This document shows positions 1 through 10,379 of a stretch of DNA of 64,000 bases, one piece after another. The notes beneath the pieces were generated by a model that ran no database searches, was not told where the DNA came from, and saw only the letters and a program-made list of their open reading frames with translations. The DNA is taken from positions 10,542,501-10,606,500 of the forward strand of contig NC_088309.1 in NCBI RefSeq assembly GCF_910592395.1, in the 5' to 3' direction. The DNA comes from Lineus longissimus. Its lineage: Eukaryota > Nemertea > Pilidiophora > Heteronemertea > Lineidae. Numbering within the stretch: position 1 is the stretch's first letter; every line of letters starts with the position of its first letter. A program made the position numbers and the translations under genes.

Positions 1-105
1 TGAAAGTTCCTTCCATTCAATATTAATTACCTGACAATCAATTGAAAAAGCCAAACTGACACTACGTGAATCTGCCATGAATAGCAGGTTGCCTTTCTCA
101 CATAC

Positions 106-3100
106 CTGGCCCTATCAACATATCAGCGGTCCTTGTTTCATACTTGTCGTAGCAATCATACTTTGGACTGTGGCATTTCAAACCTCGATCCTTGCCAGCA
201 CTGATCATGTGCAGGTAGTAACGATAAACATTCGGGTCTGTTGCCGACTTGCCACGCTCTCTTCCTGGGATACAGGTTGGACATGGTATAGTGATCTGAA
301 ACATCAGAATTCTAAGAATAAGGTCCGTTCACACAGATCAGTCCAATAAATGAAAAGATTTCTGCATCAATCATGACCGGGACGAATTCATGATGACTCA
401 GGCCTACAGTCATTGATTGTTCCCACCAGGCTCGCTGCCTTCGAGCTTGGACGACTACCACAGGGATAAAGCAACTCATTATCAATCCCTAACTAATCCA
501 TCAATCAATGCAGGTGAGAACGACTTCTACCCACCTAAAGCACACCAGTCAAAATTGTTTACTGCCAGAGTACATTTACGGATTCTGCCTCTTCATAACA
601 CACACTGACAAGTTTGTATTATACGCGCCGGTCACCGATCCAAAGGTTGACCGTGCTCAACGTTGCTTAACTTCCACTCTGGGGCCAACGCGCCAACCAC
701 TGGGCCATAAAGGAATTCCCTCATGGCCGGCGGGTTAAGCCGTGCCATATACCTGGGGGTACTATACATCATTCCCCCCTTCGGACAGAGATGGATCGTC
801 CGCGATCCTACTTAGCGCTTCATGCGTCTCAGTACCGAACTACAAATCCAGAGCTCGCATCGCGTGGGAAGGTCTGCCAGATGTATTGTCTCTCCGGATT
901 ATACGTAGAGCCGGGAAAAGAGTTCAAAACGGCTTGATATCAACAGAATGATTGTCAAATCGGCTTTATTTATCGTCGATCGTTTTCGCGTACACACCTC
1001 CGGGTCTCACAACACAGTTTCTCTTTTATGCCTCGTGGCACGGTCTCACTCCCCAGTTGAGATGACTGGGGATACCATACAAAGTTGATTTGTAGTTAAA
1101 GTCTTTTCCAAAGGGCCTTATTTAAATACTCAAAAGTAAATTTTAAAGATGGGTAGTAATAGCATTCCGCGAAGATGACGTCACTGCAGCTGCTGCCCTC
1201 TACTTCCCCATCGCTGAATTACAGGCAATGTCGGACAAACATGCGGTTTCGTAATGGATTCAGGCTTTCTAACTAGGGCAGTTAGATTCAATCTGGCACA
1301 TGTCCGAGTGTTGGAAATACTACATAATTGTTCTGAATATTTCTCTCTCTGACTCTATGGTATCATTCATGCTAAAAACAATGCAGGGTCAAAGATAATT
1401 GACTTTGAAATAAGCTCAAATGCGTAGAAATAAGTGTCGATGTCCGACTGTCACGTGACTAAAACGTCATCAATATCTTATGCAAATGACCGTGTGAGCT
1501 ATAAATAGTAACTTCGCGGAATGCTATTTAGTGCACTTACATTTGCAAATATTCCCTCCTTCTGAAGGCAGTAGTCCATGATGGTGGTGGCAAGATTCAT
1601 TACACTCCATAGGCAGTACTTTCGGCAGTTCAGATTCTGAAGGCCAGACTGATTTTCCATTCTGGCACTGAAGACCACCTCTGGGTAGCCTAATAACAGA
1701 TGGAAAGTATATTGTATTTCAAGAGAGAATCCTACTGGTTTGAAGGGACTGCATATCAATGTGACCATTATCGACCCCCTTTCCCCCAAAATATCGTTGT
1801 TAGGTAATGTCACAATGCTAAATTATAGGTATACCAAATCTGCAGTTTCGCAAACTATACCCATGACTACTTTCTGGTGTATAGCAAAGGTAATATTTAT
1901 TATACCATTCATTCCCGGAATAGCATCGACCAGCAAGTCCACGCCTCCCTTCCTTATCAACATTCCAAACTTCTTGATAAGTGTGAACCTGAAGAACTTT
2001 GCACATCTTCCGAAGAATTTTGGAAGCAGGGACCACGGACATCCAGGGGTAAATCGATAGAACTTGTCAACTTGGACTGTGGTACGTGGATCCATGGCCT
2101 TAGGCCAGAGCTTTTCCTGAAAAAATAGTTTTAGATGAAAATGTTTTTCCCAATGTCTGAACTGTTTCAACGGAGTAATAGTTCGCATGCATTTACCCAA
2201 CACTGTCATGACTGTAGAGTTAGACGTATTTATCAGAAGGCAATCAAACCGAAAGACATGTCAAAGGCCACAAGTCATCTGTCAGCACTAAGTTTGGTGA
2301 TATTTACCCGATATCGTGATATATCGATTTTTCATCTCAATGAAAATAAAGAGAGTTGAGTGAGATCACAAGCAATAGTGTTGTTGGGTATCCAATCCTA
2401 AACCCACCGGGTTGACACTCTTCCACTGCACTACCACTGCCCCATAGAACTTACCAGATCAATAACTTCCATTGGACTTTCAGGCAGCTTGTCAGCGAGC
2501 ATGTAGACATGTGTGGGCATGTCCTTGGCAAGACGATCAATCTTCACCTCAATCAGGCAACCACAACTTTTCAGCAGTTTAACAAGCAATAGATACTGAA
2601 GTGAAAGAGAAGACATTTAGAATTGAAATCTGAAAATAGGCAATGGTGAATGAACTACATGTCCTTTCAGCAATAGATACTGAAGTGAAAGAGAAGACAT
2701 TTAGAATCGAAATCTGAAAATAGGCAATGGTGAATGAACTACATGTCCTTTCAGCAATAGATACTGAAGTGAAAGAGAAGACATTTAGAATCGAAATCTG
2801 AAAATAGGCAATGGTGAATGAACTACATGTCCTTTCAGCAATAGATACTGAAGTGAAAGAGAAGACATTTAGAATTGAAGTCTGAAAATAGACAATGGTG
2901 AATGAACTACATGTTAAAGTTAAAGTCTAGGGTTTATAGTCTGATATCAACTACGATATAGGTTATCATCCGACTTTCAGTTTAACCCCGGACGTCCTGA
3001 AACCTTTCAGTAGACCACTGATGAGCTGCTCAACCAGCGCTATAATCTGAGCATTTCTGACCGGTACCCATTTATACACCTGGGTGCAGAAAGGCAAGTA

Positions 3101-6100
3101 AGACAGAGAGACCAGCCTACAGTCTCACGCCGACAGTGGGGATTGAACCTGGGACCTCTTGACCGCTGGTCGAGAGTCCAAGCCACTACACCACAGCGGC
3201 TCTCCTTTCAGAAATAGTCATCCAAGCATTTCAAAGCATTTCAGTGAGTCGGCATAAACGCAATCTGTCTTGACAAAATTTCCTCACACTGAAAATTTAG
3301 ACCTTTACCTGTTCAGGTGTGACCAATTCTCCTAATGCTTCTTTCAGCAGCTTGTCTGTCCACACTGGTGTATTCTCTGTCACAAAACATATCTGTTTGG
3401 CAAGCTCACCATCCTGGCGTGGAGGACCCATCACAACCGCAAGGACTCTGGCAAACCAGTCCAGGTCAGATACATAGGGAGATCCCTTGACACCATATTT
3501 GAACACAGCAAGACCCTAGGAAATGAAACAAAGTGAGAGCAGCATCAGAAAGCTAATCTAGACAAAAATGGATCAAAGGCACTTCTGCTTGTATAAGGTA
3601 AAATAGGGAAAGCTAGCCCCTGCCATATTTCCCCATTAACACTTTTCAGGATCGGGTAGCAGACTTTTGATATCCCAGCATGTAGACCGCGCAGCGAGGT
3701 GTGTACCTTTTTAAGCCCCTTTCAAACATCAGACCCGAACAATGCAACGACAGTGCAAACTCCTCATGCTTACATGACATCACATGACCTCACAGGGTAC
3801 GAATCAACAGAGCTGGCAAATTACGCCACAATGACAGATTTGATCTCGAGAGAGAGTGCCGTGGTCAAAGCTTCAAACTTGAAATAGTCAACCTCAACTT
3901 GTGAGAAAAGAAGCTCAGGGGATGCTTTAACTCGTAAGCAAAAGAACATCTATACTGTACTCACTCTTTGGTGCAGTCCAATGGCAGTTTGTTCAAGACA
4001 TGGGTAGGTCATTTGATTCGTATGAAAGGATAATGCCCTTGCGTCAGCATGTGCCTTTTCTGCTATATCAGTGAAGGACGATATGCGATGGTTCATCATG
4101 TGTTTTTCGGCCAGATCTTTGGCATCATTTGAATTGATGCACATCCAGCTCAAGTCTTCTTTGAAGTAGACAAATGCATTGGCAAGAAATGATTTTGGGT
4201 CAAGCTGGAAGAAAAGATCGAAATGAAAACATGTTGAAAGTATTCCGATGCGGAAAAGACAATGTTTTGAACTGCAGTGGAAAACAGTGTAATCTCTGTT
4301 TGGTTTCAGTCAATTGCTATAAATAACCTTTACTAAGTTCTCAAAGAATTCTCCTGATGGATTCAATTGAGAGCTAAACGTTTCACAGAAATAAAGACCC
4401 CAGCTGTCCCTCGCCAAACTCACAGCCCCCTGATATTTGTACCTCTTGATCTGCATGAAGTACGTCTCCAAATATTTTGATCCTGTCTAAGTATTCCTTC
4501 ATTGCAGCAGCCTTTCCAACATATATCTGGCCAGTTACATCCAAGTCGTCAATTCGCCAGGCTGACCTTAAAGATAATATGAAACTCATTGTTAAACTGC
4601 CACTGTACCTTTTGACTTCCATCAAGTACTTCTCCAAATATTTTGATCCTGTCTAAGTATTCCTTCATTGCAGCAGCCTTGCCAACATATATCTGTCCAG
4701 TAACATCCAAGTCATCGATTCGCCAGTCTTTTCTATAAAACAATAACTGAGGGTCTAAACCTTGAAAGTTAAACTATTAGAGTTTGTTTCCAATCGATTC
4801 TGGTACAAAAAGTTCAGCTCGAGACAAATGTCTCGTGTTGGAAGCATTTTAAGATATGGTCCCATATTCTTGGGAGGCTTTGATGGCAGTTGACTTGGTC
4901 TTAATCACCCAATGCAAATATCTCAATGTCTGTCTAAAACCAAGAGACTACTAGGCATTACATCATGGAGGGAAAATGACCACTTGACTGATTTCAACCA
5001 ACGTTTCAAAGTCGTTTGACTCTAACCAGGTTCAGTATCTGAATAATATAAAGGAAGTGACTACTTGGCAAGCCCGGCTTACCAAGCAGCGACTTTTTCT
5101 TGTCCTGAATGGAGAGCCGAACTCATTAATATTAAAGTAAAGTCTCCAGCTCGCCAAACAGGGTAGATTTTTTACCTGTTTGGCAAGCCCGGCTGGCCGA
5201 ACAGGGTGGCTTTTTAGTGCTGTTTGGCAAGCGGCTCTCCAAACAGGACAAAAAAAGATGCCTGTTCGGCGAGCGGCTTGCCAAATAGACCCGGCCTAAT
5301 ATAAAATGGACATCATCCGTACCTCGACATGACCAGGAGTTGTTTTCCCATGGACGCAGCACGCTCTTGAACATTTTTCCTCACACCGGCTAGGACAGAA
5401 TCCACCATGCTCTTGGCTTTTTCAACTGCTATGCCCGTAGTGTTTATACCAACAAGTACAGGAACCAATTTGTGGGGCTGAAATCGATAGTTTTCATATC
5501 ACAGTTTCTTGAAAGACTAAAAGAATGTAAAGGATTTTCGGACCTTCTTAGATAAACGGTATGCTTCCAGCTTCTGTGAATATTATCACCCCACATGTCA
5601 AACCCCTCCCCAAGGGAACTCTTTCATCATCATACAGGCCAGCCTGACATTATCAAGAAATTGCCCTCCTTTGAAGGTTCAATGTGTCACCTCAGGTGTG
5701 ACTCGCAACATGGACAAAGAGGGCAAACCTAAATGGGCAACCAGAAACTGCAGTGACACAAACTACCACAGACAAGAAAGAAAATACTTGCTAACCTTTG
5801 ATAATATGAATGATATCTTTCCTGATAAGTAGGCTACCATGCCATCAACACTTCTAGTACACTGCTCCAATGCAAACGGTAGCAGGCACAAGCAACCGTC
5901 ACTTAGGATTAAGTCTTGAATAGCCTGAAATAGAGGGGCAAGCAAAAAATTACTCGGGCGGCATAGTTGCGCAGAAGTGAGGCGATTACCAAATCGCACA
6001 ACTCGGCGGTCGTGAGTGTAATTCTTAATCAGAGCACATCTTCTTTGAACGAGGAAGTGAACTTTCAAAAAATCCCTGTAGATGGCGCAGTGAGTCATGT

Positions 6101-9100
6101 AACTTTTCAGGGCCCATGCTTTAAACTACATATAAACAAGAACGCTAACTGCTGATGAACAAGCACAGCCAGCAAATTACATAACAACACAAGCACGACG
6201 ATGGATTGGATTTTGTGATACGGGTCGCTCGCCTCATATATTTTCGATTGTATTTTTGTGCTTAGTTTAAAGCTCCAGAAGTCCACGTGCATTTGCCTCA
6301 TTCTAATCTGTTACACGAACCTGTAGTCTGTGGATTTCATAGATGTTCAGGTGCATGTCTCTGAAGGGCACTCCACTGAGGACAGAGAGAGGTCCAGTAT
6401 CGGGAGTCGTGTCTTTCTCACCATTTTTCAGGAACTTGGCAAGACTGAAGTCAAGGTCATGCGCGCGCAGTATGATGACCTTGAACTGTTTTACATGGTG
6501 AATAAAATCCCCCTTATCACAGCAGTTGACATCTGGAAGGAAAACCATTGAATAACATGAAAATACAGCATGTCCCAATGACCAAAATAGACTTCTATTT
6601 CTAAACTGGAACATACCAATTTACGATGATTTTTTTACGGCATACAAGGCAAAAATACAAAGTTGAACAAATTTTCAAATTGCAATAATAAGCCAATATT
6701 ACCCAATCTAAGTCAAATGTAAGTGCGAAAGGTGTTGTCATGAACAGACCTGGAGTGTGTTTTGCAATTTCTGAATGACATGTCATGTCTTGAGGACAAC
6801 TGGCATGCACCAGTTGTGACCCATTAATTACAGTCCTTGTTACAGGTTGTGTGTGCCCCGTGTGCATGTATGTGTGTGTTTGATATGTGTAAACCACTTT
6901 GAGACAGCTAGACCCAGGTCAGTATCAAGCACTCAGTTGTTATAAATCGAACACTTGTGTGAGATTAACCATACTCACATGAGTTTCTGGCTTTTGTAAA
7001 TGTTGTAAGATATCTTGTAAATGATGGAGCAACAAGGCTGCAGCCATCAACCTTTAGGCCAACACCAGTATCCCCTGAAAAATGAACACACATTCTACTC
7101 ACAAGTGCTTCTCTCAGCAGATGATTTGAACCTTTCGATAAATCCGAAGTAGGGTGGGCAAACTAAGTGGCAGCCATCCAATTTGAGGCCTACACCTGTG
7201 TCACCTAAACAAAACAAAGTAATTGAAAATCAGAGCCGATCATTGGGATCACCTCTCAGCGAACAAATTCATGAAGGCAACACGGTGTGATATAAACAAC
7301 ATTCTATACTTACCCCAATGGGTAGGGATAGTTGTGACCCCTGTTCCTGACATATCAAGGTCTGTCAGTGACGGCTGCGACTTCAAGAATAGGGACAGAG
7401 TTGCAGAGGTCACTTTGGGACAGCCAGCTACTTTGACCTGCAAATAATTAAGCAAGCTGGAAGGTAAGTCTGGATCAGTCATTCAAGTATGAAGTATTTC
7501 ATAAGATCGTTTTTGATAAGATAGTCACGTCGCTCGTAGTCACATTATCGCCGGTCAAGATGTTGTGGCAATTTTTTCATTTCTAGCAAAAATAGTAGCG
7601 ATTTTATGAGGACATCTGCAGTGAGGAGACGATCACCACTACTATGAAAGTATTTTGGAACTTCTAAATCTTTGTGCATGGATATTTAATGTAAGCTGAG
7701 GCCCAGCTAGGTTACCTGGAATGTCTTCATCATATGAACATAACAACTTCTGACTATAGACTTAGAGGGGGGCCTTGGTCTTGTGGTTAAGGTGTACAGC
7801 CGTGTGTTATGCTCATAGGAGAGAACACAGAGAAGTACTTCTCATTCCTCTCTTTATCTGAAAAGGCCTAACCATGTATCTGAAGTACCTCACCTCCTTC
7901 AGGTTAGTAGCAAGTTCTATCAGCCATCTAAATGCTGTGTCCGTCACCAGCGGGCACCCTGCAAGGCAAAAAATATTCTGAACATTTTTGAACATTTCAA
8001 AACAAATGCTTTCCAGGGTCTGAGATTGGGTAAATTCTTCTTCTTCTTCTTCTTCTTCTTCAGCGTTCGCTCTGCACTTGGAGGGGTCATTCTCCGAGGA
8101 GTAATCCTCCTCCAAGGCGGGATGAGCGTATCCTGCGTGCCACTACGGTTAGGCGCCAATTGGGTTTATTGGCCTAGTGGTCCGACTTTGGCGAGAGAGA
8201 TAGAGTCCACGCAAGCTACTCATGTTTCTCACTTGGTGGGGTCTTAGCTTGCCCTGGCATAGACACCAGGTACAAGGAACCTCGGTTTTGAGTCTCATTC
8301 GAAGGACTTTGAAGAGCCAGGAATTTTAGTTCCTTGAAAGCCACGCCGGTTCCTCCAGACATCGAACCCGGGCCCTATTGCGTGGTGGCCAGCAGTGTAA
8401 ACCACTAGGCCATGAGGCTCCTTAGATTGGGTAAATGAATCTCACATCTTTTTAAATGTTATCTTCTCAAACTCGGATACCATTTGAAATCCAGGGCCAA
8501 CTCAGAAAGAACTTTCCAAAAATATCAATAAGATGTGTGTGCACAAGTGTACACTACTTTGAATTAATTGAGTGACAGTTAAATGCCCTCTCCCCCTACA
8601 TAGATCGCATCCTTACCTGAACAATTGAACGTTTTCATTCCAGTCATTTCCACTTTGGAATCATGTATCAGTTTAAAGAAGACGTCATTGAGTCGATCCA
8701 AACCAGCCATACTAAGACGAGTCAATGTTTTAGTCAACACTATCGTTGACACATAGCTCTGTATGAAGAAGGCAAAGCAAATTGAATTAAAACCCATTAG
8801 TATAGAATCCTGAAACTCAGGTTTTGGAGTCAATAGAGAATGCATGCAAGCCAGATATTCGTTGCAATGTAAACACATAAGAGTCAGGATGGTTTCTAGT
8901 ATTCCACTCGAGATTTTGAATACATAAGGCACAGTGTCCTATCTTTTTTTAGAAATATCTGCTCTTTATTCCATCCAGCTAAATTTCAGGCTGAAAAAAA
9001 CATATTTGTACATACCTTTGCTGCAAAGAGTTGGATGCATTTTTCTTTTTGGAAGTTTTCAAAGCTATCTGCAGTCAATGGTATTTCGACTGAAAGAGAA

Positions 9101-9851
9101 AACAGTCACATGTCAGATGCTTGAAGAAGCAGCAAGAAGTTGAACAGGGTAATTCCCACTCAAAATCACTTATCTCCTTTCGTGAGTTTTTTTTCACCAA
9201 AACCAGTAGGTTTTGATTTGGATATTAGAGGTTGGGGTAGCATTAACAATCACATTCACAATGACTGAGACAAATTTTAGCAACAATTCAAAAAGTTGAG
9301 AGGGAATTCATTTCGAAAGAGCAATTTTTTAACTTCCATTCAAAAGAAAGAGTTAAAGTCACATAATGATATGACCATTTTTCTGATTGAAACCCTGCTG
9401 AAAAGACAAATCTATAAACGTCTCAAGCTTAGCATTTCAACTTACTTGGTTTCATCCTCGATTTTTCAACAGACTTAAGTCTCGACTTCCCAACAATCAT
9501 GTCATCACCTGAGAGGAAGGACAGAGCAGAGCGGGCTGCCGGTTTTGGTAATGGTTCCTCTTCACCTTCATAATCATAATCGTCTGAACTAAACATACGT
9601 CCACTTTTTGCAGTCCTGAATGCCCTACCATGACTCTTTGCAGCTTTTTTGTTAGTAGTATTCGCCCACAAAGGAGCATCGGAATATGTTGCTGCAGCTT
9701 CGTTGCCTGTCACCGGTCCAGGCACGCCAGGTGGTGGTGGTGGTGGAGGTGGCGGTGGGGGAGCTGATGAAGGTACTGATGCGGCTTCTGTTGCATCATG
9801 ATCATCTGCATCATCATTACCCTTCCTTGCCGTTTGCTTTGTCCTTGCCAT
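106..9851 (-). CDS. LRR/Roco-like protein with histone H3-tail N-terminus (partial, runs off left edge)
   Basis: Multi-exon gene modelled from splice sites and phase. Exons in transcript order: 9851-9446, 9089-9016, 8758-8617, 7958-7894, 7437-7314, 7204-7103 or 7074-6979, 6532-6321, 5924-5796, 5477-5323, 4732-4609 or 4566-4443, 4204-3965, 3515-3309, 2595-2455, 2116-1835, about 1748-1541, 295-106. The last exon ends in phase 1, so the gene continues off the window. Approximate domains: H3-like tail 1-10, proline run 31-41, leucine-rich repeats about 160-300, Roc-like fold without P-loop about 303-510, COR-like region from about 510, then a CPxC module. An in-frame TGA five codons before the ATG fixes the start. 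The junction between the 2116-1835 and 1748-1541 exons is unresolved: the obvious GT and AG disagree in phase, though both open frames lie in the same frame around a TAA. Family assignment is by pattern recognition; function is unknown. Confidence 0.75.
615..735 (-). repeat. SINE-like fragment with 5S rRNA-like and tRNA-like promoter boxes
   Basis: On the minus strand, 680-629 reads like the internal promoter of 5S rRNA: GAAGTTAAGCAACGTTGAGC, then CTTTGGATCGGTGACCGG, with normal 5S order and spacing. Just upstream, 712-690 resembles a tRNA A box (TGGCCCAGTGGTTGGCGC). The rest of a 5S gene is absent, so a composite or 5S-derived SINE is the likelier reading than a working gene. Confidence 0.4.
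1158..1528. mobile_element. MITE with 17-bp perfect TIRs and TAGT target duplication
   Basis: The left terminus AATAGCATTCCGCGAAG (1158-1174) is the exact reverse complement of 1512-1528. The element is flanked by TAGT on both sides (1154-1157 and 1529-1532), which reads as a 4-bp target-site duplication. It is 371 bp with no coding potential seen. Its right end is 12 bases from a predicted splice donor (1541/1540) of the H3-mimic gene. Superfamily not assigned. Confidence 0.75.
2587..2920. repeat. 84-bp tandem repeat, four copies, spanning a splice acceptor
   Basis: The word CAATAGATACTGAAG starts at 2587, 2671, 2755 and 2839, an exact 84-base period. The first copy overlaps the 5' end of the exon 2595-2455, so the acceptor (CACTTCAG|TATCTATTG on the minus strand) is repeated four times. 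Use of an upstream copy would run into a TAA after about 20 codons. Confidence 0.85.
2925..3204 (-). mobile_element. tRNA-derived SINE
   Basis: Minus strand 5' end near 3203. The A box TGGTGTAGTGG and B box GGTTCAATCCC have tRNA-like spacing, followed by a body with ATAAATGGGTACCGG that continues to about 2935. It lies in an intron of the H3-mimic gene, next to the 84-bp repeat. Confidence 0.65.
4443..4566 (-). CDS. Alternative exon B2 (124 bp) of the H3-mimic gene
   Basis: The acceptor is ATCTTTAAG and the donor is CAAGAG|GTACAAAT. Length and phases equal those of exon 4609-4732. The shared 31-codon core (WRIDDL to KIFG) differs only at five third positions, so the protein is identical there. 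The ends differ (SA at the start; DVLHADQE at the finish). If spliced after its partner, the frame opens GTC AGC CTG GCG AAT TGA, an immediate stop, so joint inclusion would break the protein. Confidence 0.65.
4609..4732 (-). CDS. Alternative exon B1 (124 bp) of the H3-mimic gene
   Basis: The acceptor is TTTTATAG and the donor is CAAAAG|GTACAG; phase is 2 in and 0 out. It encodes the end of the Roc-like region (KDWRIDDLDV...). It is 42 bases from a second 124-bp copy with the same phases. Its variable ends are KD at the start and EVLDGSQK at the finish. Confidence 0.7.
5062..5295. repeat. Imperfect tandem and inverted short repeats
   Basis: Units of roughly 40 bases share CTGTTTGGCAAGC or its complement in alternating orientation, so the stretch can fold on itself. 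It is intronic, just downstream in transcript terms of exon 5477-5323. No coding signal. Confidence 0.5.
6979..7074 (-). CDS. Alternative LRR exon A2 (96 bp) of the H3-mimic gene
   Basis: Partner of the 7103-7204 exon. The acceptor is TTTTTCAG and the donor is CAT|GTGAGTAT; phase is 1 in and 1 out. It encodes a leucine-rich repeat whose second half (APSFTRYLTTF) differs from its partner. Its branch point would have to lie inside, or upstream of, the 28-base spacer, which also holds the partner's donor. Confidence 0.7.
7103..7204 (-). CDS. Alternative LRR exon A1 (102 bp) of the H3-mimic gene
   Basis: The acceptor is TTGTTTAG and the donor is CTT|GTGAGTAG. It enters and leaves in phase 1 and encodes a repeat starting DTGVGLKLDGC. 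It is homologous to the next exon (6979-7074), which starts DTGVGLKVDGC. Only 28 bases separate the two, so a transcript can hardly splice one to the other; choice of one or the other is the likely outcome. The two copies diverge after the shared DGC-LV segment. Confidence 0.65.
8036..8423 (-). mobile_element. tRNA-derived SINE with GAA-repeat tail and target duplication
   Basis: The 5' end is at 8423 on the minus strand: A box TGGCCTAGTGG, B box GGTTCGATGTC. The 3' end carries a GAA/CTT microsatellite tail (about 8037-8062). Direct copies of AGATTGGGTAAAT at 8023-8035 and 8424-8436 mark the target duplication. It sits in an intron of the H3-mimic gene and is a different family from the SINE near 3 kb. 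Confidence 0.8.
9446..9851 (-). CDS. First coding exon: H3-tail mimic plus proline-rich segment
   Basis: The exon starts ATG GCA AGG ACA AAG CAA, giving MARTKQTARKG. This matches histone H3 through K9 and diverges at the S10 position (Gly). Arg2, Lys4, Arg8 and Lys9 are all present. An acidic stretch, a run of 11 prolines and a basic tail follow; the exon ends A|GTAAG in phase 1. The start context is CAAAATGG, and an in-frame TGA lies upstream, so no longer N-terminus is possible in this exon. Codons differ from common H3 codons at several synonymous sites, so this is not a recent copy of a histone gene. Confidence 0.85.
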
Positions 9852-10368
9852 TTTGAATATTAGTCAGTGTCGTACTTGCTCATCATTGGCATAAGATATT
9901 GTCGTTAACAGACAGGCTGTAAAAGAAAGAAAAGCATATTTTGAGATTTAACTTGCCGATTTTGTATCTCCTGCTGTGCTGAAATGTTTTAGGGCATTTG
10001 GACAGTACTGATCTGCGCTCAGGCTAAAAAATAGCACAGAAAAGTCACCAAGACAGCTGAAATCATGTTAAAACTTGGACCAAACTGACGTCAATAAGAT
10101 GCACAATTTGTCTGAGAATGAGGATCCAGGTAACCTGTGCTACGGAGTGCTATTCTGGTCTGTCACTGTCCGATGCCTATCATCCGGCCAAGGGATTGCC
10201 ACGTGCAGTGATGTCAAGATGAAGTACCGGTACAAATATGGTGTCACAGGTAAAGGCCCTAAATAGGGGCCTAAGCCATGTAAGCAGTAAGATTATAAGA
10301 TAGGCCTAGGCTAATAAGTCATGACAAGTCTTAAGAGCTGAAAATGTCAGGCTAAATCCTTACTTACA
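9852..10368 (-). promoter_or_regulatory. 5' UTR intron and upstream region of the H3-mimic gene
   Basis: On the minus strand an acceptor (TTTTACAG) ends at 9917 and a consensus donor (GTAAGT) sits at about 10367-10362. This suggests a non-coding first exon beginning to the right of 10368 and a short 5' UTR exon segment 9916-9852. No protein-coding signal was recognised here on either strand. The model is inferred from splice sites only. Confidence 0.4.
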
Positions 10369-10379
10369 AAATGGGATTT

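Noticed and set aside
615-735. A functional 5S rRNA gene
   Set aside because: Only the internal control region resembles 5S; the 5' and 3' stem sequences are missing.
8026-8247. Frame beginning with a phenylalanine run
   Set aside because: It is the CTT/GAA tail and body of a SINE.
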